From: Bacillota bacterium
GTDB taxonomy: Bacteria > Bacillota > Clostridia > Lachnospirales > Lachnospiraceae
Reading direction: 5' to 3'
NCBI GenBank assembly: GCA_023392535.1
Contig: JAEVYY010000024.1
Span: 62,001-126,000 of the forward strand
DNA: 64,000 bases
Part shown: piece by piece, positions 48,450 to 57,141 of the stretch
Layout: each line of letters begins with the position of its first letter
Numbering within the stretch: the first letter of the stretch is position 1
The notes under the pieces: model-generated
Told to the model about the DNA's origin: nothing
Databases searched by the model: none
Seen by the model: the letters and a program-made list of their open reading frames with translations, nothing else
Position numbers and translations under genes: made by a program

Positions 48450-49373
48450 TTACTCTTGTGTTTTCAGCAGAGCATTCATTAAGTAATCCAACTGTACGTT
48501 TGAGGAGTAAATATCATTATAGAAAAACAAGTTAAAATCAACAGAAATAACATTCCCATTCTTTACAGCAGGCAGGGACTCCCAAATTTTATTTCCTTCC
48601 AATCCATTTAACCCCCATGCAATGATAATATAATCACCGATGTAATCACTAATCACTTCCAAAGACACTTCTTTGTATTGTTCTCCGGCGATAATCTCCT
48701 TCTCAACAATTTCAGGTGCGTGAAAACCCAAACTACTATATAGCAGCTCTCCGCCCCGACCATATTTGTCACCATAAACCCAGATAGCGCTTTTTCCATC
48801 GCCTTCAATCACGCTGAATGTTTTCTCCAAAATATTCTTTCCTGCAAGGGCAGCCCTGGCCTCCTCACATTTTAGGTTAAATTCTTTTATTGCTGACGCT
48901 GCTTCTTCCTTCTTATTTAATATTTCTCCCATAAAGAGTACCCGTTCTTCCATAGACAGATCTCTAAAATTCAGCAGAATTGTAGGGGCAATTTTTGAAG
49001 CAATGTCATACTGCTCCTGATTTACAACAATAAATAAATCAGGTTCATAAGCGATTAACTGTTCCGCCTCAAACGTTTCCCAAACAGGTATGCCTTCTAA
49101 TTCTTTTTCATAAGCAGAACCCGTTGGGTCATAAGTTGCTACAGGCTTTACCCCAAGAGCCAGGGCATCTCCGACATAATATGTCACAATGACTCTTTGT
49201 GGATTGGCAGGAATCTCTATTTCTCCCTGCTCTGTTTTGATCACTCTTGTTTCTTTCGTTGCTTCCCGGGTTGATTCCGTGTTTGTTCTCATTGTCTGCA
49301 CAGTACAGCCCGAAGCCAGGACGCTAACCGCAACAGCCAGTAAAAGCACACTTTTATTTCTAAACTTTAACAT
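48450..49373 (-). CDS. Iron-siderophore binding lipoprotein, second copy
   Basis: 307 residues. Lipoprotein signal with lipobox ASGC near residue 23, then a FepB/FhuD-type type-3 binding fold (QGEIEIPANPQRVIVTYY, a motif around YEPDLFIV). Surface receptor of the uptake system. Divergent paralogue of the protein encoded just upstream. Confidence 0.9.
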   Translation of the reverse strand: MLKFRNKSVLLLAVAVSVLASGCTVQTMRTNTESTREATKETRVIKTEQGEIEIPANPQRVIVTYYVGDALALGVKPVATYDPTGSAYEKELEGIPVWETFEAEQLIAYEPDLFIVVNQEQYDIASKIAPTILLNFRDLSMEERVLFMGEILNKKEEAASAIKEFNLKCEEARAALAGKNILEKTFSVIEGDGKSAIWVYGDKYGRGGELLYSSLGFHAPEIVEKEIIAGEQYKEVSLEVISDYIGDYIIIAWGLNGLEGNKIWESLPAVKNGNVISVDFNLFFYNDIYSSNVQLDYLMNALLKTQE

Positions 49374-49393
49374 TAAAATTTCTCCTTCTGCAA

Positions 49394-50326
49394 TTACTCG
49401 GATATTTTTTTAATGGCATCAATGGCATAGTCCAACTGTGCAGTCAAACTGGCAATATCATCATAATAAAACAATCCAAGGTTCTCTCCCGGAATCTCTG
49501 CCACTCTGCCTTCCAAAACAGCAGGTATGCTCTTCCAGATATCAGACTTTGCATATTCAGATTCCTTCCCCTCCTGCTGGAACCACAAGATATAATCACC
49601 GAAATATTCATGAGCGACCTCATAACTGAGCGAACCTCTGCTTTCTCCTGTTTTAGCAATCAGTTGTTCCAGTTTTTCAGGCATCTTCAACCCAAGATAG
49701 TCGTAAACCAGGGTGCCGCCTCTGGAGCCGGTTTCATATTCAACACCACTCCACTCACCGGTAGATCCCCAGTCTTCCATAATACTAAAAGTCTTTCCCT
49801 CATATTTTTCATTTTGAAGCTCTGCTTTTGCAGCCGTAAGCTTTTCTTCAAAGGTTGTAATCAATGCCTCCGCTTCCTTTTCCTTTCCTGTGGCGCTTCC
49901 AATCATTCTCAGTCGTTCTTCCGGAGTCACCTCCCCTTCGGGAATTACTAAAACGGGTGCAATTTTATTAAAATTTTCAAAATCCGCTGTGTCATATGTA
50001 ATAATCAAATCTGGCTCTACCGCCATAATATCCTCTGCAGCCCAATTTTCCAATTTTGAAGATGTTGAAAACTTATCATAAAATGGCATGGTCTCCTGTG
50101 CCCAGGCTGAATAACCCACCACGTTTAAATCCAGAGAAAAGGCATCGCCGATATACCAGTTCACTACCACACGTTTAGGGTGCTTGGCCACTTCAATCTC
50201 ACCCATAACCGTATCAATTGTGTTCGTATCAGCCTCTTTCTTATCTGTTGAGCCTATCTGTGCGCATCCACCCAACGCGCTTAAAAGAAACAGCATAAAA
50301 CATAATAGTATCCCTCTTTTTTTCAT
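49394..50326 (-). CDS. Iron-siderophore binding lipoprotein, first copy
   Basis: 310 residues from ATG 50326 (MKKRGILLCF) behind GAGGAGA. Lipobox LGGC, then a type-3 binding fold with MGEIEVAKHPKRVVVNWY and VEPDLIITYD. First gene of the operon, with a promoter and an inverted-repeat operator upstream. Confidence 0.9.
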   Translation of the reverse strand: MKKRGILLCFMLFLLSALGGCAQIGSTDKKEADTNTIDTVMGEIEVAKHPKRVVVNWYIGDAFSLDLNVVGYSAWAQETMPFYDKFSTSSKLENWAAEDIMAVEPDLIITYDTADFENFNKIAPVLVIPEGEVTPEERLRMIGSATGKEKEAEALITTFEEKLTAAKAELQNEKYEGKTFSIMEDWGSTGEWSGVEYETGSRGGTLVYDYLGLKMPEKLEQLIAKTGESRGSLSYEVAHEYFGDYILWFQQEGKESEYAKSDIWKSIPAVLEGRVAEIPGENLGLFYYDDIASLTAQLDYAIDAIKKISE

Positions 50327-50373
50327 ATTTTTTCTCCTCATGAATTATAGTAAACGACATTTTTCTTACTTTT

Positions 50374-50389
50374 GTTAGTTTTAACTAAC
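50374..50389. promoter_or_regulatory. Candidate iron-regulator operator (DtxR/IdeR-like, not Fur-like)
   Basis: GTTAGTTTTAACTAAC: 7-bp inverted arms around a TT centre, nine bases after the -10 box and so over the expected transcription start. The TTAG...CTAA ends recall DtxR/IdeR sites and differ from the host Fur box before feoA. Regulator identity is inference. Confidence 0.6.
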
Positions 50390-50397
50390 CCAGCATG

Positions 50398-50426
50398 ATA
50401 CTAGCATAAAAAAAAATATTCGTCAA
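50398..50426 (-). promoter_or_regulatory. Promoter of the siderophore uptake operon
   Basis: Minus strand TTGACG (50421-50426) and TAGTAT (50398-50403) with 17-base spacing, followed by the operator and then the lipoprotein gene. Confidence 0.7.
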
Positions 50427-50554
50427 TATAGAGGTTTTATGATAGCAAGAGTTTTTTCTTGGATTGCTTTATAATTTCTATCTTTATATAAGGGTTTTCT
50501 GCCAATATTTACTTATTTTTATTTATCATAGGTATTATTACTGCCTATTATAAC

Positions 50555-51316
50555 TCAGTCATTAGCAAGCATACTACTGACCGTGTAATACTTCCAAAGC
50601 GTTCCCATCTGCTTCCCATTTACTTTTGTTCGGATTCCCTTTGCAATTTTGTAGGCAGTTGGATTCAGAATTCCTTCTTCATTCATTTGCCTTGCAATTG
50701 CTGTTATACCACTTCCGCCAGCATACATGGAAAAAATTCTATGTACTACTGCTGCAGCTTCTGGGTCTTTCATAATATGTCCTCTTAGCTCAGGATCTTT
50801 TTGGTATCCATATAAAGCAAATGAGCCTATATGGAACCCTTTTTTACGTCGAATAGTTAAGGCACTTTTTATATTTTCCGACATATCTTCCAAATACCAC
50901 TCATTTACCAGACCATTGATTTGTCTTGATTTTTTATTTCCTTTATTGCTCGTATCTGCATTATCTACAACACTGACAAAACGTATCTTCCATTCTTTAA
51001 ATAAGCCATTGATATACTTCTCCACCAATTCCATCTCACGGGTAAAACGAGACTGTGTCTTACACAAAATGATATCGAATTTGCCATCCTGTGCATCTTG
51101 TAACAAGCGGTTGAATTCTGGCCTGTTACGATCCGATCCCTTAAAGTCATCATCCGAATATATTTGATAAATTTCCCAATCTTTCTCTTGCGCATACTGT
51201 ATTAACAATGCCTTTTGATTTTGTATGCTCAAGCTGTCATCCCACTCGTTTTTTTTATTTCGGTCTTCCTCTGATAATCTGCAATAGATTGCCACTTTAT
51301 CATACTTATATTTCAT
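50555..51316 (-). CDS. Outer-element large serine recombinase, N-terminal part, separated from its C-terminal part
   Basis: 253 residues from ATG 51316 (an in-frame TTG is at 51328). Resolvase domain with catalytic Ser in YCRLSEEDRN and the KTQSRFTREMELVE helix, then most of the recombinase domain, ending abruptly in VSSMLAND-stop. The stop is supplied by the inner element. Joining at TCATTAGC to the segment at 37629-38450 gives the complete protein. The start overlaps the stop of a 42-codon gene (ATGA). Confidence 0.92.
   Translation of the reverse strand: MKYKYDKVAIYCRLSEEDRNKKNEWDDSLSIQNQKALLIQYAQEKDWEIYQIYSDDDFKGSDRNRPEFNRLLQDAQDGKFDIILCKTQSRFTREMELVEKYINGLFKEWKIRFVSVVDNADTSNKGNKKSRQINGLVNEWYLEDMSENIKSALTIRRKKGFHIGSFALYGYQKDPELRGHIMKDPEAAAVVHRIFSMYAGGSGITAIARQMNEEGILNPTAYKIAKGIRTKVNGKQMGTLWKYYTVSSMLAND
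50559..50566 (-). repeat. Inner element attachment core, right
   Basis: TCATTAGC, identical to 38443-38450; marks the recombinase/inner element junction. Confidence 0.85.
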
Positions 51317-51441
51317 ACTTTTTTGCAAAAACAGTATTTTTCTGCTCTATTAATCATTTCTGCTAAAAGATGATTAAAATCGGTTTTTCTTTTTTCCCTC
51401 TCTTTCGTTTTAAATACATTTTGAATGTTATCACTCTTCAT
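51313..51441 (-). CDS. 42-residue protein coupled to the outer recombinase
   Basis: ATG 51441, AGAGG upstream, 42 codons, very basic in the middle (KTKEREKRKT), with a CFCKK tail. Its TGA overlaps the recombinase ATG, implying translational coupling. Upstream are TTGTTT-17-TAAAAT (sigma-A like) and CATATAGTA (51473-51481, fits the sigma-K -10 consensus). Could be a recombination directionality or regulatory peptide; family unknown. Confidence 0.55.
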   Translation of the reverse strand: MKSDNIQNVFKTKEREKRKTDFNHLLAEMINRAEKYCFCKKV

Positions 51442-51561
51442 GGCGATGATACCTCTTAAAATATTATTTCTATACTATATGCCTGATTTTAATCACTTGC
51501 CATTCACAAAACAAAAATAGAGCTATATGATAATAGTAATAAATAGAATGAGGTGATTTAA

Positions 51562-52131
51562 TTGCCTATCAAAATTTTTATAGATCAAGGTCATAATCCC
51601 ACAGGATATCATAATACAGGAGCTATTGGAGGCGGATTGCATGAAGAAGATATTACTTATCAAGTCGGGGCATATTTGGCAGATCTTTTAAATAATGATT
51701 CACGATTTGAAGCACGCTTATCCAGGCCAACGCCTACTACTGTTTTAGGTACAAATACCCTTACCAGTCTGGCTCAAAGAGTACAGATGGCCAATGAATG
51801 GCCGGCTGATTATTTTATCAGTATTCATACCAATGACAACCCTAACCCTGCAATAAACGGAACCGAGATCTATCTTTATCGATATGGCACACAAGCAAAT
51901 TGGCTGGCCCAGCATATTATGAATGCTATTACACAAATAGTTGGAACGAAAAACAATGGTATTCTACTTAACCCCAGCTTATATGTATTAAGAAGAACAA
52001 ATATGCCTTCTCTTTTGATAGAGCTTGGTTATATGAGTAATCCTTCTGATTTACAAAAGCTTCAAGATATGCAATACCAATTTGCATATGCAATCTATCA
52101 AGGAATTCTAAGATACTTTGGATTTGTATAA
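51562..52131 (+). CDS. N-acetylmuramoyl-L-alanine amidase (amidase_3), CwlD-like, no signal peptide
   Basis: 189 residues, one amidase_3 domain. Zinc ligands and catalytic Glu seen in IDQGHNP, LHEEDI, SIHTND and LIELGYMSN. Starts with TTG seven bases after AGGTGAT. No signal peptide, unlike most wall amidases, which fits action inside the mother cell or delivery with the spore. First of the cargo genes of the outer element. Confidence 0.88.
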   Translation: MPIKIFIDQGHNPTGYHNTGAIGGGLHEEDITYQVGAYLADLLNNDSRFEARLSRPTPTTVLGTNTLTSLAQRVQMANEWPADYFISIHTNDNPNPAINGTEIYLYRYGTQANWLAQHIMNAITQIVGTKNNGILLNPSLYVLRRTNMPSLLIELGYMSNPSDLQKLQDMQYQFAYAIYQGILRYFGFV

Positions 52132-52143
52132 AAATTAGTATAT

Positions 52144-52180
52144 GAAACAAGATGAAGTTATCTTATCTTCATCTTGTTTC
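52144..52180 (+). terminator. Hairpin after the amidase gene
   Basis: Arms GAAACAAGATGAAG and CTTCATCTTGTTTC (14 bp perfect), 9-base loop. The T-tract is poor, so termination strength is uncertain. Confidence 0.6.
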
Positions 52181-52266
52181 GTTGAAGTAAAAACTCATAA
52201 ATTTCTAATAGAATGATAGTTCATGAGATGCATATATTATAATAAAATAGAATTGATAGGGTAAAT

Positions 52267-53574
52267 ATGGACATATATGTAGTACAAGAAAATGATACCA
52301 TCTATTCGATTGCTGAAAAATTTGACGTTTCTGTAAGAAAGCTAATTCAAGATAACGAATTGGATATTCCAGTAGAATTAGTTATCGGTCAGACTATTGT
52401 AATCGTATATCCCAAACAGACCTATATCGTGCAAGAAGGAGATACCTTAGCAAGTATTGCACAGTCTTTTGATGTATCGCAGATGCAACTACTCAGAAAT
52501 AATCCGTTTTTATCGGATAGAGAAATGCTTCCTGGAGAAGTACTTACAATCAGCTATAATACGACTAAAACGCTTACTACAAATGGATTTGTTTATCCGT
52601 ATATCAGTAAAGAAATCCTAATTAAAACGTTGCCGTCTCTGACCTATCTTACCATTTATAATTATAGGACTTTAAAAAATGGTGAAATTATCACTTATTT
52701 TGACGATACGGAAATCTTACAACTATCTAAAAATTATGGAACCATTCCATTAATGATGCTCACTACTTTAGATCTACAGGGAGAATCCGATATCGATACA
52801 GCCTATTTTCTGCTATCGAACGAAAAATATCAGGAAATTTTTATTAATAATATGCTTGCTATCATCAGAGATAAGGGTTATCTGGGAATTAATCTGATCT
52901 TTAACTATATGACGACAAATATCCTAAGTGAATATGAAAATCTCGTAAGAAATATCTTAAACCACTTTGGGGAAGAAAAGTATTTGTTTTTCCTTACAAT
53001 TAATCCCAATACAAAATATGTGAATGGTAAATTGACCTACGACGAAATAGATTATAGCGCTTTCGGTCAGCTTGTAGATAATTTAGCCTTTCTTCAATTT
53101 ATCTGGGGTATCAATTATGGACCTCCAGAGCCAGTTAGCTCCATTGAAAAAATAAAAGGATTCAGCAATTATATCCTTACTAAAATACCTGCATATAAGG
53201 TTTCCATCGGGTATTCCGTAATTAGCTATGACTGGAAATTACCTTATATCCCGGGAAAGTCATATGCAAATTCACTTAGTATCAATTCCGTATTAAATAT
53301 TGCTTTATCGGAAGATGCTATCATACAATTCGACGATATTTCCCAATCAACTTTTTTTACCTATGAAAAAGTAAATAACGACCAAGAAGAACATCATATC
53401 ATATGGTCTGTTGATGCAAGAAGCATAGCTTCATTAATGAATTTAGTTTGCCAAGAAGGATTCAATGGTACTAGTTTGTGGAATTTCATGTTCTATTTCC
53501 CACAATTATGGTTAGTAGTAAACTCACAATTTGAAGTAGAAAAATTCTTACCCGATAACATAAACAATTTTTAA
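52267..53574 (+). CDS. Two LysM domains plus GH18-like domain (SleL/YaaH type), catalytic acids missing
   Basis: 435 residues. LysM domains at 1-48 (VVQENDTIYSIAEKF) and 51-97 (IVQEGDTLASIAQSF), then a GH18 barrel (about 110-430) like SleL/YaaH cortex-fragment lytic enzymes. The family catalytic motif (NIDFEY) reads NLIFNY at 209-214: Asp to Ile211, Glu to Asn213. It can probably bind spore peptidoglycan but not cut it. No signal peptide, as for SleL. CATATATTA at 52231-52239 fits a sigma-K -10 box. Confidence 0.82.
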   Translation: MDIYVVQENDTIYSIAEKFDVSVRKLIQDNELDIPVELVIGQTIVIVYPKQTYIVQEGDTLASIAQSFDVSQMQLLRNNPFLSDREMLPGEVLTISYNTTKTLTTNGFVYPYISKEILIKTLPSLTYLTIYNYRTLKNGEIITYFDDTEILQLSKNYGTIPLMMLTTLDLQGESDIDTAYFLLSNEKYQEIFINNMLAIIRDKGYLGINLIFNYMTTNILSEYENLVRNILNHFGEEKYLFFLTINPNTKYVNGKLTYDEIDYSAFGQLVDNLAFLQFIWGINYGPPEPVSSIEKIKGFSNYILTKIPAYKVSIGYSVISYDWKLPYIPGKSYANSLSINSVLNIALSEDAIIQFDDISQSTFFTYEKVNNDQEEHHIIWSVDARSIASLMNLVCQEGFNGTSLWNFMFYFPQLWLVVNSQFEVEKFLPDNINNF

Positions 53575-53631
53575 AGATCTCTGATAGCCAAGATCATTTA
53601 TAATATCATACGCAATGATAGGAGGACAGTT

Positions 53632-55305
53632 GTGGATAATAAACTAATTAGTGAAGACTACGTTGATCTATTAGTAGAAAATGAAAGCTTAAAATTATAT
53701 GAAGGCTATGATACAACTTTTTTAACGTTTGTAAATTCTATCGTACATCTTCCTCGGGAGCAATTTAATAAATGCAGTATTGGCACTTTTCCATATTACA
53801 TATTTCCCAGCATTCTAGCACTTGAATCCTTAATTAGTCTGGATGCATCCGGTATTCAGAGGATTCAGAATAATCCAGTACTCGGATTATTTGGCTCGGG
53901 TGTCCTAATTGGAGTCGTTGATACCGGTATTGAATATCAACATCAAGCTTTTCTTAATAGTGACGGTTCTTCCAAAATCGTATCCATTTGGGATCAAACA
54001 ATAAATGATGACACATTACCACCGCAAGGCTTTTACTTCGGTACAGAGTATAATAATACTACCATAAATAGGGCATTACAAAGTGCTGATCCGTTGTCCA
54101 TCGTGCCCTCTCAGGATGAGATTGGCCATGGAACTATGTTATCCGGTATAATTGCTGGAAATCCTAATGCATCTGCCAATTTCAGCGGTATTGTTCCAAA
54201 TTCAGAACTTGTTATCGTTAAATTAAAACAAGCAAAACAATTAAACCGCCAAATTTTCGCAATCCCACCTGATAAAATATGCTATCAAGAAACGGATATT
54301 ATATTTGGAATCAACTACCTATTGTCAGTTGCCCAATCCTTAAATCGCCCAATGGCAATATGTATTGCATTAGGCACTAATCAGAGTGGCCATGACGGAT
54401 TAGATGTTCTTAGCAGATATTGCAGCTATGTCACACGATTGCCAGAAATAGGATTTGCTATTTCTGCGGGAAATGAAGGTAATTCCCGAAGACATTATAA
54501 AGGACTCATCGAAGCCAGGCAGCCCTTTGTTGATTTCAGCCTTCGGGTCGGAGAGAATGAAAAAGGGTTTTCTATGGAACTATGGCAAAACGTCCCTTAT
54601 CGTTTATCCATCAATATCACATCTCCTACCGGAGAAAATACATCTCCAGTTTATCCGGCGCTTAACGAATGCCGTAGAATTTCTTTTATTTTTGAACCAT
54701 CTGTTCTATGGATCAATAATTTTATTTTTGAAAGTGAAAGTGGTGATCAATTAATTTTATTACGTTTTGAAAACCCACAACCAGGTATCTGGAGATTTCA
54801 GGCCCGCAATCTTGATGAAACGCAATCAGAATTCAACGTTTGGCTTCCATCAGACAATTTGATATCCGACGAAACTTTTTTTTTAGATCCTGATCCCAAT
54901 ATTACTATCACATCCCCTGGTAATTCTTATGATCCATTGACGGTTACTGCTTACGATCCGGAAAGTGGAAGTATCGCAATCTTTTCCAGCAGAGGGTATA
55001 CCCGGACAAATGTAATCAAACCGGATTTAGCGGCACCAGGTGTAAATTTAACTTGTCCCACTTTAAACAATAGTTACGGTAGCGTTTCAGGTACTGGAGC
55101 CGCGACAGCTCACACGGTTGGAATCATTGCTATGATATTAGAATGGGCCGTAATAAGGGGAAATTATACAACTATAAATGGATTTGATATCAAACAACTA
55201 CTCATAAGAGGTGCAGAAAGATCCACAGATATTGTCTATCCAAATAATATATGGGGATATGGAAAAGTGGATATCTATGGAGTCTTTCGGATGTTAATAT
55301 CCTGA
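53632..55305 (+). CDS. Csp-like subtilase with catalytic Ser replaced (CspC-type pseudoprotease)
   Basis: 557 residues, S8 family with the split-domain layout of clostridial Csp germination proteases. Asp (VVDTGIEY) and His (GHGTMLSGI) motifs are kept, but the GTS Ser position is Gly489 (SGTGAATAH). In C. difficile, CspC is such a pseudoprotease and transmits the germinant signal. GTG start six bases after AGGAGG. Not exported. Faces the active homologue in tail-to-tail order. Confidence 0.85.
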   Translation: MDNKLISEDYVDLLVENESLKLYEGYDTTFLTFVNSIVHLPREQFNKCSIGTFPYYIFPSILALESLISLDASGIQRIQNNPVLGLFGSGVLIGVVDTGIEYQHQAFLNSDGSSKIVSIWDQTINDDTLPPQGFYFGTEYNNTTINRALQSADPLSIVPSQDEIGHGTMLSGIIAGNPNASANFSGIVPNSELVIVKLKQAKQLNRQIFAIPPDKICYQETDIIFGINYLLSVAQSLNRPMAICIALGTNQSGHDGLDVLSRYCSYVTRLPEIGFAISAGNEGNSRRHYKGLIEARQPFVDFSLRVGENEKGFSMELWQNVPYRLSINITSPTGENTSPVYPALNECRRISFIFEPSVLWINNFIFESESGDQLILLRFENPQPGIWRFQARNLDETQSEFNVWLPSDNLISDETFFLDPDPNITITSPGNSYDPLTVTAYDPESGSIAIFSSRGYTRTNVIKPDLAAPGVNLTCPTLNNSYGSVSGTGAATAHTVGIIAMILEWAVIRGNYTTINGFDIKQLLIRGAERSTDIVYPNNIWGYGKVDIYGVFRMLIS

Positions 55306-55393
55306 TATTTTCAAATGTATCACACAAGATATGTATGCACCGCTTATATATCAGTTAATGAGATATTGTATCAATAGCTGTATAAGAGGCGCA

Positions 55394-57091
55394 TCATATC
55401 TGCAAACTGGTAAATGCACCGTAAACATCCAAAATTCCATAGCCCCAATCTCTGTTCGGATACGTAAGATTTCGATCTCTTTTAGCTCCGCGTATTAAAA
55501 AATTTTTTATTTGTAACGTATCCAATTGTGGTTGATTTCCATTTACGATTCCCCACTCAAGAAGCATCGCCACGACTCCTGTCGTAAAAGCAGCGGCTAT
55601 ACTGCTTCCACTCTTGACCGTATAACTGTTATTTAAGGTAGGGACAATCATATTGACACCTGGTGCTGCTAGTGTGGGACTAATGGTATTCATGATTGTG
55701 TATCCCCTGCTTGCATTGATTGCAAGACTTTGTGTCACATGATTATAAGAAGTCGAAATCATCGGAGTAATCGTATTTGCTGGATTAGTCAAAGTATAAT
55801 AAGGGTCAGGTCTCAAAAAATAAGTATCTTCCTCCAGAAAACCGTGAATTGGAAGCCATATATTGAACTTCGGTTCTATATTAATAGCAGAGTAGACTCG
55901 GAAGCGCCAAATGCCCTCCATTGGATTTTGAAATCTAATCAGTATTAGTTCATACCCGGTTTGCGATTCTACAAGTTCATAATCAATAAATAATTTTGTA
56001 TTTTCGAAGATAAAGTTAATTTCTCTGGTTTCCTTTAATCGAGCAGGAATTCTGGGAATATATTGTCCAGTTGGCGAAAGTACATCAATCGAAAAAATAT
56101 TGGGACTGCTCCCCCATAACTCCATAGAAAATCCACTTGTATTCGGTCCTACTCTCAGTTCTACACTATCATAACCGGTAGCAATATCTACCGTCCCTGA
56201 ATAATGATGGCTTGTATTTCCCTCATTTCCGGCAGCGATACTGACTCCTACTCCATTAAAATCTGCAATTGTCGTAAGATAAGTGTTTATTGCTGCGCGC
56301 GCATCATGTGGCCCCTGAGAGGTCCCCACTCCAATACATATTGCTATTGGTTTCTGCAATTTTCTTGAAATATCAAGTAAATACTTTACTCCAAACATAA
56401 TATCATTTTCCTGAAAACACTCTGCATCAGGAGGAATAAAAAAAAATTCTCTTAATTGCTTTTTAGCCTGTTTCAATTTTACAATGACAAGCTCCGAATC
56501 TGTTGCCACCCCGGAAAAGCGTTCATTCTCGTTCCTATTTCCACAAGCAATACCTGCCAATTCGGTTCCATGTCCATTTGTATCTGTACTTGGTACAATA
56601 GATAATGGTTCCGTACTGCTTAATGCAATATTAATCTGTTCCTTTGTATATTCTGTCCCATAAAAGAAACCCTCCGGTCTGGAATCAGGTGTATTTATCG
56701 TTTGATCCCAAATGGAAACTATCCTGGTGGTTCCGTCTGTATGCTTAAATGCCTGATGCGTATATTCAATTCCCGTATCTATAATACCAACTAATACACC
56801 TTCTCCTGTCAAATTCAGATATGGATTATTTCTTATTTGCGTGACCCCAGAATCATCCAAACTTGATATATCCAGCAGACCAAAGCAGCTAGGAAAAATG
56901 CTATAAGAATATCTAACAATCAAATCACTTGGTAATTGTGATATTGGTACATATAGAACTCCATAAACATTATTTATCATATCATAACAGGCATCTGGGA
57001 TAGAGGTTAAGCTTTCAGGCAATTGATCAAATTCAATAATGAAATCTGCATAATTTTCACTTATAATGCGTTCTTCACAATCACGATTCAA
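55394..57091 (-). CDS. Csp-like subtilase with intact catalytic triad (CspB-type)
   Basis: 565 residues, close homologue of the neighbouring plus-strand protein. Asp (IIDTGIEYTH), His (GHGTELAGI) and Ser497 (SGSSIAAAF) are all present. Csp proteases cleave the propeptide of cortex hydrolase SleC during germination. TTG start behind AGGGGGA. Convergent with the pseudoprotease gene. Confidence 0.87.
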   Translation of the reverse strand: MNRDCEERIISENYADFIIEFDQLPESLTSIPDACYDMINNVYGVLYVPISQLPSDLIVRYSYSIFPSCFGLLDISSLDDSGVTQIRNNPYLNLTGEGVLVGIIDTGIEYTHQAFKHTDGTTRIVSIWDQTINTPDSRPEGFFYGTEYTKEQINIALSSTEPLSIVPSTDTNGHGTELAGIACGNRNENERFSGVATDSELVIVKLKQAKKQLREFFFIPPDAECFQENDIMFGVKYLLDISRKLQKPIAICIGVGTSQGPHDARAAINTYLTTIADFNGVGVSIAAGNEGNTSHHYSGTVDIATGYDSVELRVGPNTSGFSMELWGSSPNIFSIDVLSPTGQYIPRIPARLKETREINFIFENTKLFIDYELVESQTGYELILIRFQNPMEGIWRFRVYSAINIEPKFNIWLPIHGFLEEDTYFLRPDPYYTLTNPANTITPMISTSYNHVTQSLAINASRGYTIMNTISPTLAAPGVNMIVPTLNNSYTVKSGSSIAAAFTTGVVAMLLEWGIVNGNQPQLDTLQIKNFLIRGAKRDRNLTYPNRDWGYGILDVYGAFTSLQI

Positions 57092-57141
57092 TAGTTTTTC
57101 CCCCTAAATGTATCATCCATTTTTAATAGATTTGGAACATC

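Larger units (their letters stand above)
38443..50566 (-). mobile_element. Inner nested element interrupting the outer recombinase gene (12,116 bp between cores)
   Basis: An 8-bp core TCATTAGC occurs at 38443-38450 and 50559-50566. Joining there turns SSMLAND-stop and ANEIYIGNM into SSMLANEIYIGNM, the continuous recombinase sequence expected for the family, in frame. Contents: three tandem serine recombinases, a small protein, an ABC exporter and a five-gene siderophore-type uptake operon. No relaxase, coupling protein or phage structural genes are seen. The cargo operon is visibly richer in G+C than the surroundings. Confidence 0.9.

Noticed and set aside
38443..50566. Inner element as a conjugative transposon or prophage
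   Set aside because: No relaxase, coupling protein, type IV secretion genes, replication genes or phage structural genes are present between the cores.
38443..50566. Strong inverted repeat at the inner element circle junction
   Set aside because: Comparing both ends around TCATTAGC showed only scattered matches, unlike the clear 8-bp arms of the outer element.
55328..55401. Terminator between the two convergent Csp-like genes
   Set aside because: AGATATGTATGC and GCGCATCATATCT are imperfect, about 45 bases apart, and one arm is inside a coding region; too weak to call.
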